From assembly GCA_900768015.1 (NCBI GenBank), contig CAAGBI010000050.1, positions 1-33,405 on the forward strand: 33,405 nucleotides of DNA, written 5' to 3'. The translations under genes and the position numbers were made by a program. The DNA comes from an uncultured Alistipes sp. GTDB taxonomy: Bacteria; Bacteroidota; Bacteroidia; Bacteroidales; Rikenellaceae. This document shows, one piece after another, positions 7,917 through 15,141 of this stretch; positions within the stretch are counted from its first letter, which is position 1; every line of letters begins with the position of its first letter. The notes below the pieces were generated by a model. That model saw only the letters and a program-made list of their open reading frames with translations, did not search any database and had not been told where the DNA came from.

Positions 7917-9125
7917 ATGCTTAAGTCTATGAAAAAAGTTTTACTTCTCTTATTGGTGGTCGCGCTTGTGACACCGATAGTCTCGGCCCAAGAGTGGGAG
8001 CGCCCCCGTGCTTGGCGCGGATATGAGACAAATCGCTTTTGGGATAACTGGGAGGTTGCCGCGGGTGGTGGTGCCTCGATGCTGCAGGTGGGAAGAAACA
8101 TCGGGGATGACCCTGGCAAGTTCTTCAACCGCGTGGGCTGGAATGCCAATATCTCGGCCGTGAAGTGGATAGTACCCGTTGTGGGTATGCGCCTGCAGGT
8201 CGATGGTGGCGAGTTCCAGAACTACTCCTTCAACCAGCCTAAGTATGGCGAGGGCATATTCAAGACGCCCTACCTATATGTGCATGGCGACATCCTTGTC
8301 AACATGTCGAACTGGATTGGTGGCTACCGCCCCGACCGCATATATAGCGCCGTGTCGTATATCGGTTTCGGATATAACCTGATGTCGTGGACAGATAAGT
8401 CCGCAGGCTCAACCAATAGCGAGTACGCCTTTACTACGGGTCTCTTGAACAAGTTCCACATCACACCCCAGTTGGACATAGAGCTCGACCTGCGCTCATG
8501 GTTCTTCCGCGAGGGCTCCCTCCCCGCAGAGATTAATAGCTGTGGTCGCGTTGCCGTGGGTCTCTCGGCATCTGTGGGCGTCGCCTACCGCTTCAACAAG
8601 CGTGTATGGACTCCCGCCTACTCACAGGCCGATGTCGATGGTTACATCGCCGCTATCGTGGGTCTCGAGGAGGAGATACTCGCTACGGATGCTGCACTCT
8701 TGAACCTCGCAGAGAGCGCCAAGGCCCTCGAAGAGGATAACAACCGCCTCAAGAGCGACCTCGCCGCAGCAAAGAGCGCACAGCCTATGCCTACGAAGTG
8801 CCACAACACGGGCGAGGGCGTCGTCTTCTTCACCATTGGCGAGGCCACACTCTCGGAGTATGCCCACGCGACACTCGACAACTACATCGCGGCAATGGCC
8901 GACTGCAACGCTCCTATTATGGTTACGGGCTATGCCGACAAGGAGACGGGTAGTGCCGAGCGCAATATGCAACTCTCGAAGGAGCGTGCCGAGAGCGTCA
9001 TGACCTACCTCGTCAACAACGGCATAGATGCCACACGCATCACTACGGAGTGGGTTGGCGACACGGAGCAGGCCTTCGCTACGCCCGACACACCGCTTGT
9101 AAATCGTTGCGTAACACTCAAATAA
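7917..9125 (+). CDS. OmpA-family outer membrane protein
   Basis: This protein has 402 residues from this start. An SPI signal peptide ends near residue 24 (VSAQ). An N-terminal region of about 30-230 is rich in alternating aromatic/Gly strands, fitting a beta barrel. A helical coiled-coil linker follows (about 245-290). The C-terminal peptidoglycan-binding OmpA domain spans about 300-402 and includes VTGYAD (336-341) and the QLSKERAESV helix. The final NRCV has Cys where NRRV is usual. The reading frame stays open to a GTG at 7860, but a signal peptide is expected at the N-terminus, so ATG 7917 or 7929 is preferred. It probably tethers the outer membrane to peptidoglycan. A hairpin follows directly. 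Confidence 0.9.
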   Translation: MLKSMKKVLLLLLVVALVTPIVSAQEWERPRAWRGYETNRFWDNWEVAAGGGASMLQVGRNIGDDPGKFFNRVGWNANISAVKWIVPVVGMRLQVDGGEFQNYSFNQPKYGEGIFKTPYLYVHGDILVNMSNWIGGYRPDRIYSAVSYIGFGYNLMSWTDKSAGSTNSEYAFTTGLLNKFHITPQLDIELDLRSWFFREGSLPAEINSCGRVAVGLSASVGVAYRFNKRVWTPAYSQADVDGYIAAIVGLEEEILATDAALLNLAESAKALEEDNNRLKSDLAAAKSAQPMPTKCHNTGEGVVFFTIGEATLSEYAHATLDNYIAAMADCNAPIMVTGYADKETGSAERNMQLSKERAESVMTYLVNNGIDATRITTEWVGDTEQAFATPDTPLVNRCVTLK

Positions 9126-9132
9126 CAAAAAA

Positions 9133-9165
9133 GTAGGGATTGCTCCATTAGGTGCAATCCCTTAC
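9133..9165 (-). terminator. Hairpin between convergent genes, T-run on minus strand
   Basis: A perfect 9-base-pair stem (9135-9143 with 9154-9162) has a 10-base loop. On the minus strand it is followed by six T residues, so it suits leftward transcripts coming through repeat element A. It also sits just after the OmpA gene and may act in both directions. Confidence 0.6.
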
Positions 9166-9271
9166 CTTACAACAACAGGCTATAAATTGTATTTGCGCAA
9201 GTTATATAAATTTGTTGTCTGAGTTGTGCAGATGTGGTGCTGACATGAGAAAGCCCCGGATGGGTTGCACT

Positions 9272-9403
9272 TAATTTCTTGTCAGAAGGGGTCAGATGCA
9301 ACGCTCGGCAAAAAAAATGCGGATAGGTTGTACTGAGGCGTACTACCTATTCGCATTTTCTTTTGTTAGCGGCAGCAGATGTGCCCCTTATCACAAGAAA
9401 TTA
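9272..9403. repeat. Nested-palindrome intergenic element, copy A
   Basis: Outer inverted arms of 20 bases (9272-9291 and 9384-9403) begin TAATTTCTTGT and end in GGGG. Inside are a box ending CTCGGCAAAAA (to 9314), a 17-base-pair hairpin (9317-9333 with 9340-9356, loop TGAGGC), and a small hairpin GGCA/TGCC (9371-9385) with AGAT in its loop. Similar parts in the same order occur at 32894-33111 and 33190-33316. The right arm contains the last codons and TGA of the leftward radical SAM gene. The T and A runs flanking the main hairpin would allow termination in both directions. Confidence 0.75.
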
Positions 9404-10464
9404 TAGTGGCAGTACATCAGTTTGCCCTCATCATCGCGCAGGTGCATGCCTCCGCCGCGGCAGAACTCCCACACCTTACACTCGGCACACTCATCCCTCT
9501 TCGTCCACTCGCGGTCACGGAAGGGCTTAAACCTATTCTGCCATACATCCCAGAAACTATCTCGGTAGATGTTACCCTGCGCATAGTTACCGCGCACGCT
9601 GGTACAGCCCGAAATATCGCCATTAACACGGATTGAGGCCACCGTAACACCCGCAGTACACATATAGAAGTGGTCGCGCACCTCGGTCTCGTAGCCGCCG
9701 AGGAAGCCCTCACAGGCGTAGCTGAGATTTATGCGGCCCTCCTTGCGCGTCTTGCGGATAAACTCCATAAGCGTGCGGAACTGCTCGGGGTTTAGGTGCA
9801 GCGTCTCGTCGCGCTTGGCACGCCCCGCGGGGAATACCGAGAAGATGCGCCAGCGCGTGATGCCCTCCGAGATAAGGAACTCCTTCCACTGGTCGAGCCT
9901 ATCCATGATGGCGGGCGTAGCACATGTTATGACATCATATGTAAGTCCCTCAACCTCACGGATATTGGCCACAGCCTGGCGTGCGCGCTCGAAGCTATCG
10001 GGGTTCTGGCGGATGTAGTTGTGCACATCCTCGAAGCCATCGAAGCTCACCGACACGGAGCGTAGGCCCGCAGCAACGAGCGAGTGCAGACGCTCGCGCG
10101 AGAGGCTCATGCCATTAGTCACCATGCCCCACATATAGCCGCGCTTCGTAACCTCGCGACCCGCCTCCTCGAGGTCCTTGCGCACCAGCACCTCGCCACC
10201 CGAGAAGATGATGAGCACCTTTGCGGGGTCTACATTTGGCGTAACCTCCTCGTCCAACACCTTAAGGAAGTCGGCAAGAGGCATATCCGCCTCCGAGACA
10301 TCGACACGGCAGTCGCTACCACAATGGCGGCACTTCAAATTACAACGAAGCGTACACTCCCAAAAGAGTGTACGCAACTCGTGGCGCTCCACAACACCAT
10401 CGTATAGTCCCTTGAACAATTTGAGACCGAGGTGCTTGCGGATGCCTAATCTCTTTCCTTTCAC
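9391..10464 (-). CDS. Radical SAM/SPASM enzyme of an rSAM/lipoprotein system
   Basis: This 357-residue protein has the radical SAM cluster motif CX3CX2C at Cys41/45/48, within CTLRCNLKCRHC, with extra Cys37 and Cys52. It also has SGGE (88-91) for SAM binding. A C-terminal SPASM region has Cys269, Cys287, Cys326, Cys329, Cys335 and Cys352, enough for auxiliary Fe-S clusters. SPASM enzymes usually modify peptides or proteins. From memory it resembles the Bacteroidales family annotated as radical SAM enzyme, rSAM/lipoprotein system (TIGR04133). The gene directly upstream, 31 bases away, encodes a small lipoprotein, as that family predicts. The start is GTG with no good alternative. The last codons (YNFL, TGA) lie inside the terminal arm of repeat element A. 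Confidence 0.9.
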   Translation of the reverse strand: MKGKRLGIRKHLGLKLFKGLYDGVVERHELRTLFWECTLRCNLKCRHCGSDCRVDVSEADMPLADFLKVLDEEVTPNVDPAKVLIIFSGGEVLVRKDLEEAGREVTKRGYMWGMVTNGMSLSRERLHSLVAAGLRSVSVSFDGFEDVHNYIRQNPDSFERARQAVANIREVEGLTYDVITCATPAIMDRLDQWKEFLISEGITRWRIFSVFPAGRAKRDETLHLNPEQFRTLMEFIRKTRKEGRINLSYACEGFLGGYETEVRDHFYMCTAGVTVASIRVNGDISGCTSVRGNYAQGNIYRDSFWDVWQNRFKPFRDREWTKRDECAECKVWEFCRGGGMHLRDDEGKLMYCHYNFL

Positions 10465-10495
10465 CTGTAAAGAGTAGTTATGTTAGTTAAAGGGA

Positions 10496-10831
10496 TTACT
10501 CAGCCTGCTCGGCAACCTTCTTTGCAGCCTCCTCAGCCTTTAGCTCCTCGATAAGCTTCTTGGCATCCTCCTCAGAGATAGGGTGTGCTACAGCACCATC
10601 GGGGAAGGGAACACCCTGCTCCTCAGACTCCTTAACCTCCTCAATGGGTCGTGCAACCTCGCCATCGGGGAATGGAACGCCATACATAAGCATAACTCGT
10701 GGGTCCTCCATCTGGTCCTCAACCTCTACGGGCTTTGGGTCCTCACTCTTCTTAGCCTTCTTTGTGCTACAGCATGCTGCAGTCGAGAGACCGAGCATCG
10801 CAAGAATAGCTATCTTCCATTTTGCATTCAT
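10496..10831 (-). CDS. Small lipoprotein with duplicated GVPFPDG motif, probable rSAM partner
   Basis: This 111-residue protein has an SPII leader with lipobox STAAC and lipidated Cys20 followed by Cys21. The mature part is short, highly charged and probably disordered. It carries GVPFPDGEVARPI (51-63) and GVPFPDGAVAHPI (73-85), an 11-of-13 repeat with a 22-residue period. The tail is a Glu/Lys/Ala helix. The first repeat is preceded by Met-Tyr, giving YGVP. I recall a YGVP-like motif after the lipid anchor in lipoproteins paired with this radical SAM family (TIGR04134), but this protein lacks the carboxypeptidase-regulatory-like domain usual there. It is likely a substrate or partner of the downstream enzyme; this is inference from pairing. 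Promoter at 10876-10907. Confidence 0.85.
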   Translation of the reverse strand: MNAKWKIAILAMLGLSTAACCSTKKAKKSEDPKPVEVEDQMEDPRVMLMYGVPFPDGEVARPIEEVKESEEQGVPFPDGAVAHPISEEDAKKLIEELKAEEAAKKVAEQAE

Positions 10832-10875
10832 AATACCCTACTATATTTTAGTCGTTTATCGTTCACTATGATGCA

Positions 10876-10907
10876 CAAATATATATCATTTTCTGCAATT
10901 CTACAAA
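10876..10907 (-). promoter_or_regulatory. Promoter of the lipoprotein/radical SAM operon
   Basis: On the minus strand a TTTG -33 element (10904-10907) is spaced 20 bases from a consensus -7 element TATATTTG (10876-10883). The leader is about 40 bases. Confidence 0.8.
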
Positions 10908-10935
10908 TTAAACGCATTTTTTTACGCATTTAGTA

Positions 10936-10965
10936 TTGACAGGTGCGATAAATTTAGTAACTTTG
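10936..10965 (+). promoter_or_regulatory. Promoter of the cold-shock gene
   Basis: TTG at 10936-10938 and TAACTTTG at 10958-10965 are separated by 19 bases, the usual Bacteroidetes spacing. The leader to ATG 10992 is about 20-25 bases, much shorter than the thermosensing leader of E. coli cspA. Confidence 0.8.
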
Positions 10966-10991
10966 AACTGCCAAACTAATAACATTCATCT

Positions 10992-11228
10992 ATGACAGGG
11001 CGTGTAAAATGGTTCGACGATAAGCGAGGCTACGGCTTTATCACCTCCGATGCGGGGGTAGATGTCTATGTACACTTCACCGCTATTTTGACCGATGGCT
11101 ACCGCACGCTCAAGCACAACTGGTGCGTAAACTTCGATGTAGTGACAACCGACGATGGCCGCGAGGAGGCACGCAATGTCGTGGTGCTACCAAAGACTGC
11201 TCCACGCAAAGAGTCGAAGCGACGATAA
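10992..11228 (+). CDS. Cold-shock-domain nucleic-acid-binding protein
   Basis: This 78-residue protein has a single CSD beta barrel. RNP1-like RGYGFI (12-17) and RNP2-like VYVHF (25-29) supply the aromatic residues that stack on single-stranded RNA or DNA. The start MTGRVKWFDD is canonical for CspA relatives, which act as RNA chaperones. The last ten residues (TAPRKESKRR) form a basic extension beyond the ~68-residue fold. The gene stands alone, convergent with rnhB. Whether it is cold-induced cannot be told from sequence. Confidence 0.95.
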   Translation: MTGRVKWFDDKRGYGFITSDAGVDVYVHFTAILTDGYRTLKHNWCVNFDVVTTDDGREEARNVVVLPKTAPRKESKRR

Positions 11229-11306
11229 TAACCATCTACCCCACTCCAAAAAGTTGGCGGATTTTGAGAATGAGTGCAACGCCAAAGTAGCCTTGTTAGA
11301 CAACCT

Positions 11307-11903
11307 TTAGAATAGTTCCAGTTGCTCGGGCGAGATATTAAATGTCTTACGATGATAGGGCGAGAGCCCATACTCCCTTACGGCTATCCTATGCTCGCGC
11401 GTAGGGTAGCCCTTGTTTTTAGCCCAGCCATACATGGGGTACTCCTCGGCTATGCGCATCATATACTCATCGCGGTGGGTCTTGGCTAGCACCGAGGCAG
11501 CAGCGATATTGGCATACTTGCCATCGCCCTTAACTATTGTGCGCCAAGGTGTTGCAAGGTCTGTATGGAAACGATTGCCATCCACAACGATATACTCTGG
11601 TGTGGTGCTTAACGCCTTGAGCGCTATGTTCATGCCCTCGATTGAGGCGTGCAGGATGTTTATCTGGTCTATGCGCTCGGCAGTCACCTCGGCGACATGC
11701 CATGCGAGGGCCTCACGCTCGATAATCTCGCGCAGCTGGTTACGCCTACGCTCGGTCATCTGCTTCGAGTCGTTGAGCAGCGGATGGTGGAAATCGGGCG
11801 GAAGGATTACCGCAGCGGCGAATACCGAGCCTGCGAGACAGCCGCGTCCCGCCTCGTCGCATCCCGCCTCTATAAGTTCGCGCTGAAAGGTGGTCTCTAA
11901 CAT
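11307..11903 (-). CDS. rnhB: Ribonuclease HII
   Basis: This 198-residue enzyme cleaves the RNA strand of RNA-DNA hybrids and removes single ribonucleotides from DNA. Visible are the DEAGRG motif with Asp16 and Glu17, Asp108 in VDGNR, the KGD segment (125-127), and the THRD motif with Asp145; these supply the metal-binding acidic residues. The length is standard. The start lies 5 bases after the nucleotidase stop, so both are probably on one leftward transcript. The role is housekeeping genome maintenance. Confidence 0.96.
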   Translation of the reverse strand: MLETTFQRELIEAGCDEAGRGCLAGSVFAAAVILPPDFHHPLLNDSKQMTERRRNQLREIIEREALAWHVAEVTAERIDQINILHASIEGMNIALKALSTTPEYIVVDGNRFHTDLATPWRTIVKGDGKYANIAAASVLAKTHRDEYMMRIAEEYPMYGWAKNKGYPTREHRIAVREYGLSPYHRKTFNISPEQLELF

Positions 11904-11908
11904 GGTCG

Positions 11909-13360
11909 CTACTTGTTTACTTCAATCTGATACACATTATTGTCGGGTGTAAAGCCCGCCTCGCCATATGAGCGCATCTGGCTCAACATAGCCTCGCGCA
12001 CGGTGACATTGACCTCCTTCAAGCAACTCGCCACTACACCCTTATCTATATAGTTTTCAGCAATATAGTTACACATAGCAACGCGATACTTATGAGGCTC
12101 CAAATCGAAGCGAATGTCCACCGCATCGCCATCCTCGCCAACCACAATCTCGTAGGGCGCGTTCGAGCGGAAGTAGGCATAGTGCGACTCCTTATCGGGC
12201 TTCTCCAGCGTGCCATTATTATACTTCTCGAGGATGAAACGGCGTATCTCATCGAGGCTCATCTCGCCCACATAGATGGTCGAAACAAAGGGGTCGTTAT
12301 TGAGGATGTCAACGCGCTTGATGTCGCCCTCACGAATCTCCGAGAGGCGCACGCCACCATAGTGGTAGAAGACTATTTCGGGCACAAAACCCTCATCGTA
12401 GGGGTAGCGCAAAAGGGCGTCACAGGTGAAGTTGGCAATGCCATCTTTTGTAGCGCGACCGTTGGCATAAGCCTCCACGGTATTAAGTCCTGGGTCACGC
12501 GCCTTAATCGCCTCAACCATCACCCTAACCGCCTCATCCTCTGCATAGTTCGCAGTCTCAATCTGCGAGTATTCCACGCCTATAATCACGCCATCCTTAA
12601 CCCTAATATCGGCAACCGTGACATAGCGTATATCCTTGCGATTTTGGCTTATGTGAACGCCATTTGTGGGATCATTCACCACATCGTGGCTATGGCCTCC
12701 AGCAATCCAGTCATACTTCGCCGACATCTCCGCAAGGCGCCTATCCATATCGAAGCCCATATGCGAGAGGAGCACCACGAAATCGGCATCGCCAGAGAGC
12801 CCCTCGCCCACCTCAAACGCTGTCGTCACATCGTCGGTAAAGCTGAAACCCTCGTACGAGGCATCGCCACCCATGGGGCGACCATTAAAGTCGGTAGCCA
12901 CAACACCCACAAAGGCAATGTCCACACCCTCGAGCGTAGTAGTGACATAGGGGCTAAATCCCGCACCCTCGGCATCCGACATATTTGAGCACACCCACTC
13001 AAAATCAGATGCTTCGGCCATGGCGTAGAGCACCTCGCGCCCCTTGTCGAACTCGTGGTTGCCGAGCGTAACGACATCGTAGCCCACCTCGTTCATAAGC
13101 TCTATCATCGGGATGCCTGGCTCGGCATCGTCATCGACATAGGCGTTGCCCGTAACCCTATCGCCCGAGTCAACAAGCACCACCTCGCCCTTAGCCTCGA
13201 ACTCCTCGACGAGGGTTGCAAGGCGAGGCATAGCCTCGATATTGGCGTGCATGTCGTTTGTCGAGATGATGTATATATGGCTCTCCTCGGCGCTCTTTGG
13301 TTGCGCACACGACACAAGCGCGAGAAGTGCCGTGAGTATAAAAATTAGATTTTTTTGCAT
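11909..13360 (-). CDS. 5'-nucleotidase/metallophosphatase lipoprotein (UshA-like)
   Basis: This 483-residue surface or periplasmic lipoprotein has a leader ending in LVSC with lipidated Cys18. The calcineurin-like metallophosphatase domain covers about 28-270, with metal ligands in NDMHAN (Asp36, His38), the DSGD motif near residue 65, GNHEFD near 105 and GGHSHD near 225. The C-terminal 5'-nucleotidase domain (about 290-480) should bind the nucleotide base. It probably dephosphorylates extracellular nucleotides for uptake, which fits the divergent neighbour, a nucleoside kinase. Substrate choice among NMPs, UDP-sugars and NAD cannot be read here. A -7 element TAACTTTG lies at 13383-13390. Confidence 0.92.
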   Translation of the reverse strand: MQKNLIFILTALLALVSCAQPKSAEESHIYIISTNDMHANIEAMPRLATLVEEFEAKGEVVLVDSGDRVTGNAYVDDDAEPGIPMIELMNEVGYDVVTLGNHEFDKGREVLYAMAEASDFEWVCSNMSDAEGAGFSPYVTTTLEGVDIAFVGVVATDFNGRPMGGDASYEGFSFTDDVTTAFEVGEGLSGDADFVVLLSHMGFDMDRRLAEMSAKYDWIAGGHSHDVVNDPTNGVHISQNRKDIRYVTVADIRVKDGVIIGVEYSQIETANYAEDEAVRVMVEAIKARDPGLNTVEAYANGRATKDGIANFTCDALLRYPYDEGFVPEIVFYHYGGVRLSEIREGDIKRVDILNNDPFVSTIYVGEMSLDEIRRFILEKYNNGTLEKPDKESHYAYFRSNAPYEIVVGEDGDAVDIRFDLEPHKYRVAMCNYIAENYIDKGVVASCLKEVNVTVREAMLSQMRSYGEAGFTPDNNVYQIEVNK

Positions 13361-13382
13361 AAGTTGTAGCGTTTTGTTGCTA

Positions 13383-13390
13383 CAAAGTTA
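13383..13390 (-). promoter_or_regulatory. -7 element TAACTTTG of the nucleotidase-rnhB operon
   Basis: A consensus -7 on the minus strand lies 22 bases before the nucleotidase start. Confidence 0.65.
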
Positions 13391-13401
13391 TAAAAAATTA
13401 C

Positions 13402-13409
13402 TATCTTTA
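13402..13409 (+). promoter_or_regulatory. -7-like element TATCTTTA of the nucleoside kinase gene
   Basis: It has one mismatch to TAnnTTTG (final A) and lies 29 bases before the ATG. It sits 11 bases from the opposing -7 at 13383-13390, so the two divergent promoters overlap and may compete. Confidence 0.5.
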
Positions 13410-13438
13410 CCCTCGAATTACTTAAAAAGAGGTAGAAA

Positions 13439-15109
13439 ATGAAGGAGACTATAACACTTCGCCTTGTGAATAGCGGCGTTACGATGAATGTCGAGATGGG
13501 CACTTCGCTCATGGAGGTGCTCTCTAAAGCCGACTTCGCGCGCCCCTACCCCATCCTTGTGGCGCGCGTCAACAACCGCTACAAGGAGCTTAGCCACCGC
13601 ATCTTCAAGCCCGTCACCGTGGAGTTCCTCGATGTGCGCCACTATGAGGGCTACCGCGTATATCAGCGCACCATATCCTTCGTCATGCAGATGGCCGCCA
13701 CGGAGCTCTTCCCCGAGCGTAAGTTGCGCATTCGCCACACCCTCGGCAGCGGCTTCTATGCCCAGTTCGAGAATGGCGTAGTGCCCACAGCCGAGGAGTT
13801 GGCACTGCTCAAGGAGCGCATGACCGACATCGTGGAGCGCGACCTTACGATCACACGCCGCAAGCGCCTTGCGGAGGAGGTGGCGGAGGAGTATGCACGC
13901 TATGGCTTCGATGACCGCCTCGACCTTCTCGAGACACGCCCACACCTCTACCGCACGGTGAACTACCTCGGCCAGATGCCCGGATACTTCTATGGCGCTT
14001 TGGCACCCTCATCGGGCTATGTGCGCCACTTCGATATTGCCCCCTACTACAACGGCTTCTATGTCGCGCTGCCCGAGCGTAGCAACCCCGAGGCCGTATC
14101 TACAAACATACACCTCGACAAGATGTTCGACATCTTCCACGAGTACCAGCAGTGGATAGACATCATGGGCGTGCCCACAGTCGGAGAGCTCAACCGCCGC
14201 GTGATGGAGGGTGACGCCTCGGAGCTTATAAAGATTGCCGAGGCCTTCCACGAGAATAAGATTGCAAATATAGCACGCGCCATTGCGGAGGCTAACAAGG
14301 AGCGTGGCGTGCGCATGGCTCTCATCTCGGGTCCCTCGTCGAGTGGCAAGACCACCTTCTCGAAGCGCCTCGGTGTGCAGTTGCGCGTGTTGGGTCTCGA
14401 CCCCGTGCTTATCGCCCTGGATGACTACTTCGTGGACCGCGACAAGACACCGCTGGACGAGGATGGCAAGCCCGACTTCGAGGCATTGGAGGCCATCGAC
14501 CTTGCGACACTCAACGACCACTTGCAGCGCCTTGCTGCGGGCGAGAGCGTTGAGATACCACGCTACGACTTTATATCGGGAAAGCGACAGTGGCACGAGA
14601 ACCCACTCAAGCTCACCGACCGCTCGATACTCATCTTGGAGGGTATCCACGCCCTCAACCCACGCCTCACACCTGGCATTGCCGATGGTAGCAAGTTCAA
14701 AATCTACATCTCGTGCTTCACATCGGTGGCGATGGATAACTTCTCGCGCATACCCACCTCGGACAACCGCATGCTGCGCCGCACAATCCGCGACCACGCC
14801 ACACGCGGCAACAACGCCCTGCGCACACTCCAAATGTGGCCCTCGGTACGCCGCGGCGAGGAGAAGCACATCTTCCCCTATCAGGAGAATGCCAATGTGA
14901 TGTTCAACTCATCACTCTTCTACGAGATATCGGTGCTCCGCGCCATTGCCGAGCCCGTGCTCCGCGAGGTACCCGACACCGCACCCGAGTATGCCGAGGC
15001 CAAGCGCATGCTTAAGTTCCTTGACAACTTCGTGCCTATCGAGCCCGACGAAATACCACCCACCTCGCTTCTCAGGGAGTTTATCGGTGGTAGCTCATTT
15101 AAGTATTAA
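13439..15109 (+). CDS. Nucleoside (uridine-like) kinase with TGS/ThrRS-like N-terminus
   Basis: This 556-residue cytosolic protein has three parts. Residues 1-60 resemble a TGS domain. Residues about 60-250 resemble the threonyl/alanyl-tRNA synthetase second additional domain. A P-loop kinase of the uridine kinase/phosphoribulokinase type spans about 285-490, with GPSSSGKT at 298-305 and DDYFVDRDKTP following it. Such proteins are annotated as nucleoside kinases in many Bacteroidetes and Firmicutes. They should phosphorylate uridine or cytidine for salvage; the purpose of the synthetase-like half is not established. The divergent surface nucleotidase supports nucleoside salvage. gcvP starts 32 bases downstream and may be read through. 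Confidence 0.9.
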   Translation: MKETITLRLVNSGVTMNVEMGTSLMEVLSKADFARPYPILVARVNNRYKELSHRIFKPVTVEFLDVRHYEGYRVYQRTISFVMQMAATELFPERKLRIRHTLGSGFYAQFENGVVPTAEELALLKERMTDIVERDLTITRRKRLAEEVAEEYARYGFDDRLDLLETRPHLYRTVNYLGQMPGYFYGALAPSSGYVRHFDIAPYYNGFYVALPERSNPEAVSTNIHLDKMFDIFHEYQQWIDIMGVPTVGELNRRVMEGDASELIKIAEAFHENKIANIARAIAEANKERGVRMALISGPSSSGKTTFSKRLGVQLRVLGLDPVLIALDDYFVDRDKTPLDEDGKPDFEALEAIDLATLNDHLQRLAAGESVEIPRYDFISGKRQWHENPLKLTDRSILILEGIHALNPRLTPGIADGSKFKIYISCFTSVAMDNFSRIPTSDNRMLRRTIRDHATRGNNALRTLQMWPSVRRGEEKHIFPYQENANVMFNSSLFYEISVLRAIAEPVLREVPDTAPEYAEAKRMLKFLDNFVPIEPDEIPPTSLLREFIGGSSFKY

Positions 15110-15141
15110 ACCAAAAAACAACATAAAACTTTTAAGCTAAG

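Noticed and set aside
11254..11285. Weak inverted repeat TTGGCG/CGCCAA between csp and rnhB as a terminator
   Set aside because: The stem is only 6 base pairs, the loop is 20 bases, and there is no T run.
12092..12988. 298-codon open frame antisense to the nucleotidase gene
   Set aside because: It is a shadow of the metallophosphatase gene, with no start signal or recognised motif.
15110..15141. Glycine riboswitch before gcvP
   Set aside because: The gap of 32 bases cannot hold one.
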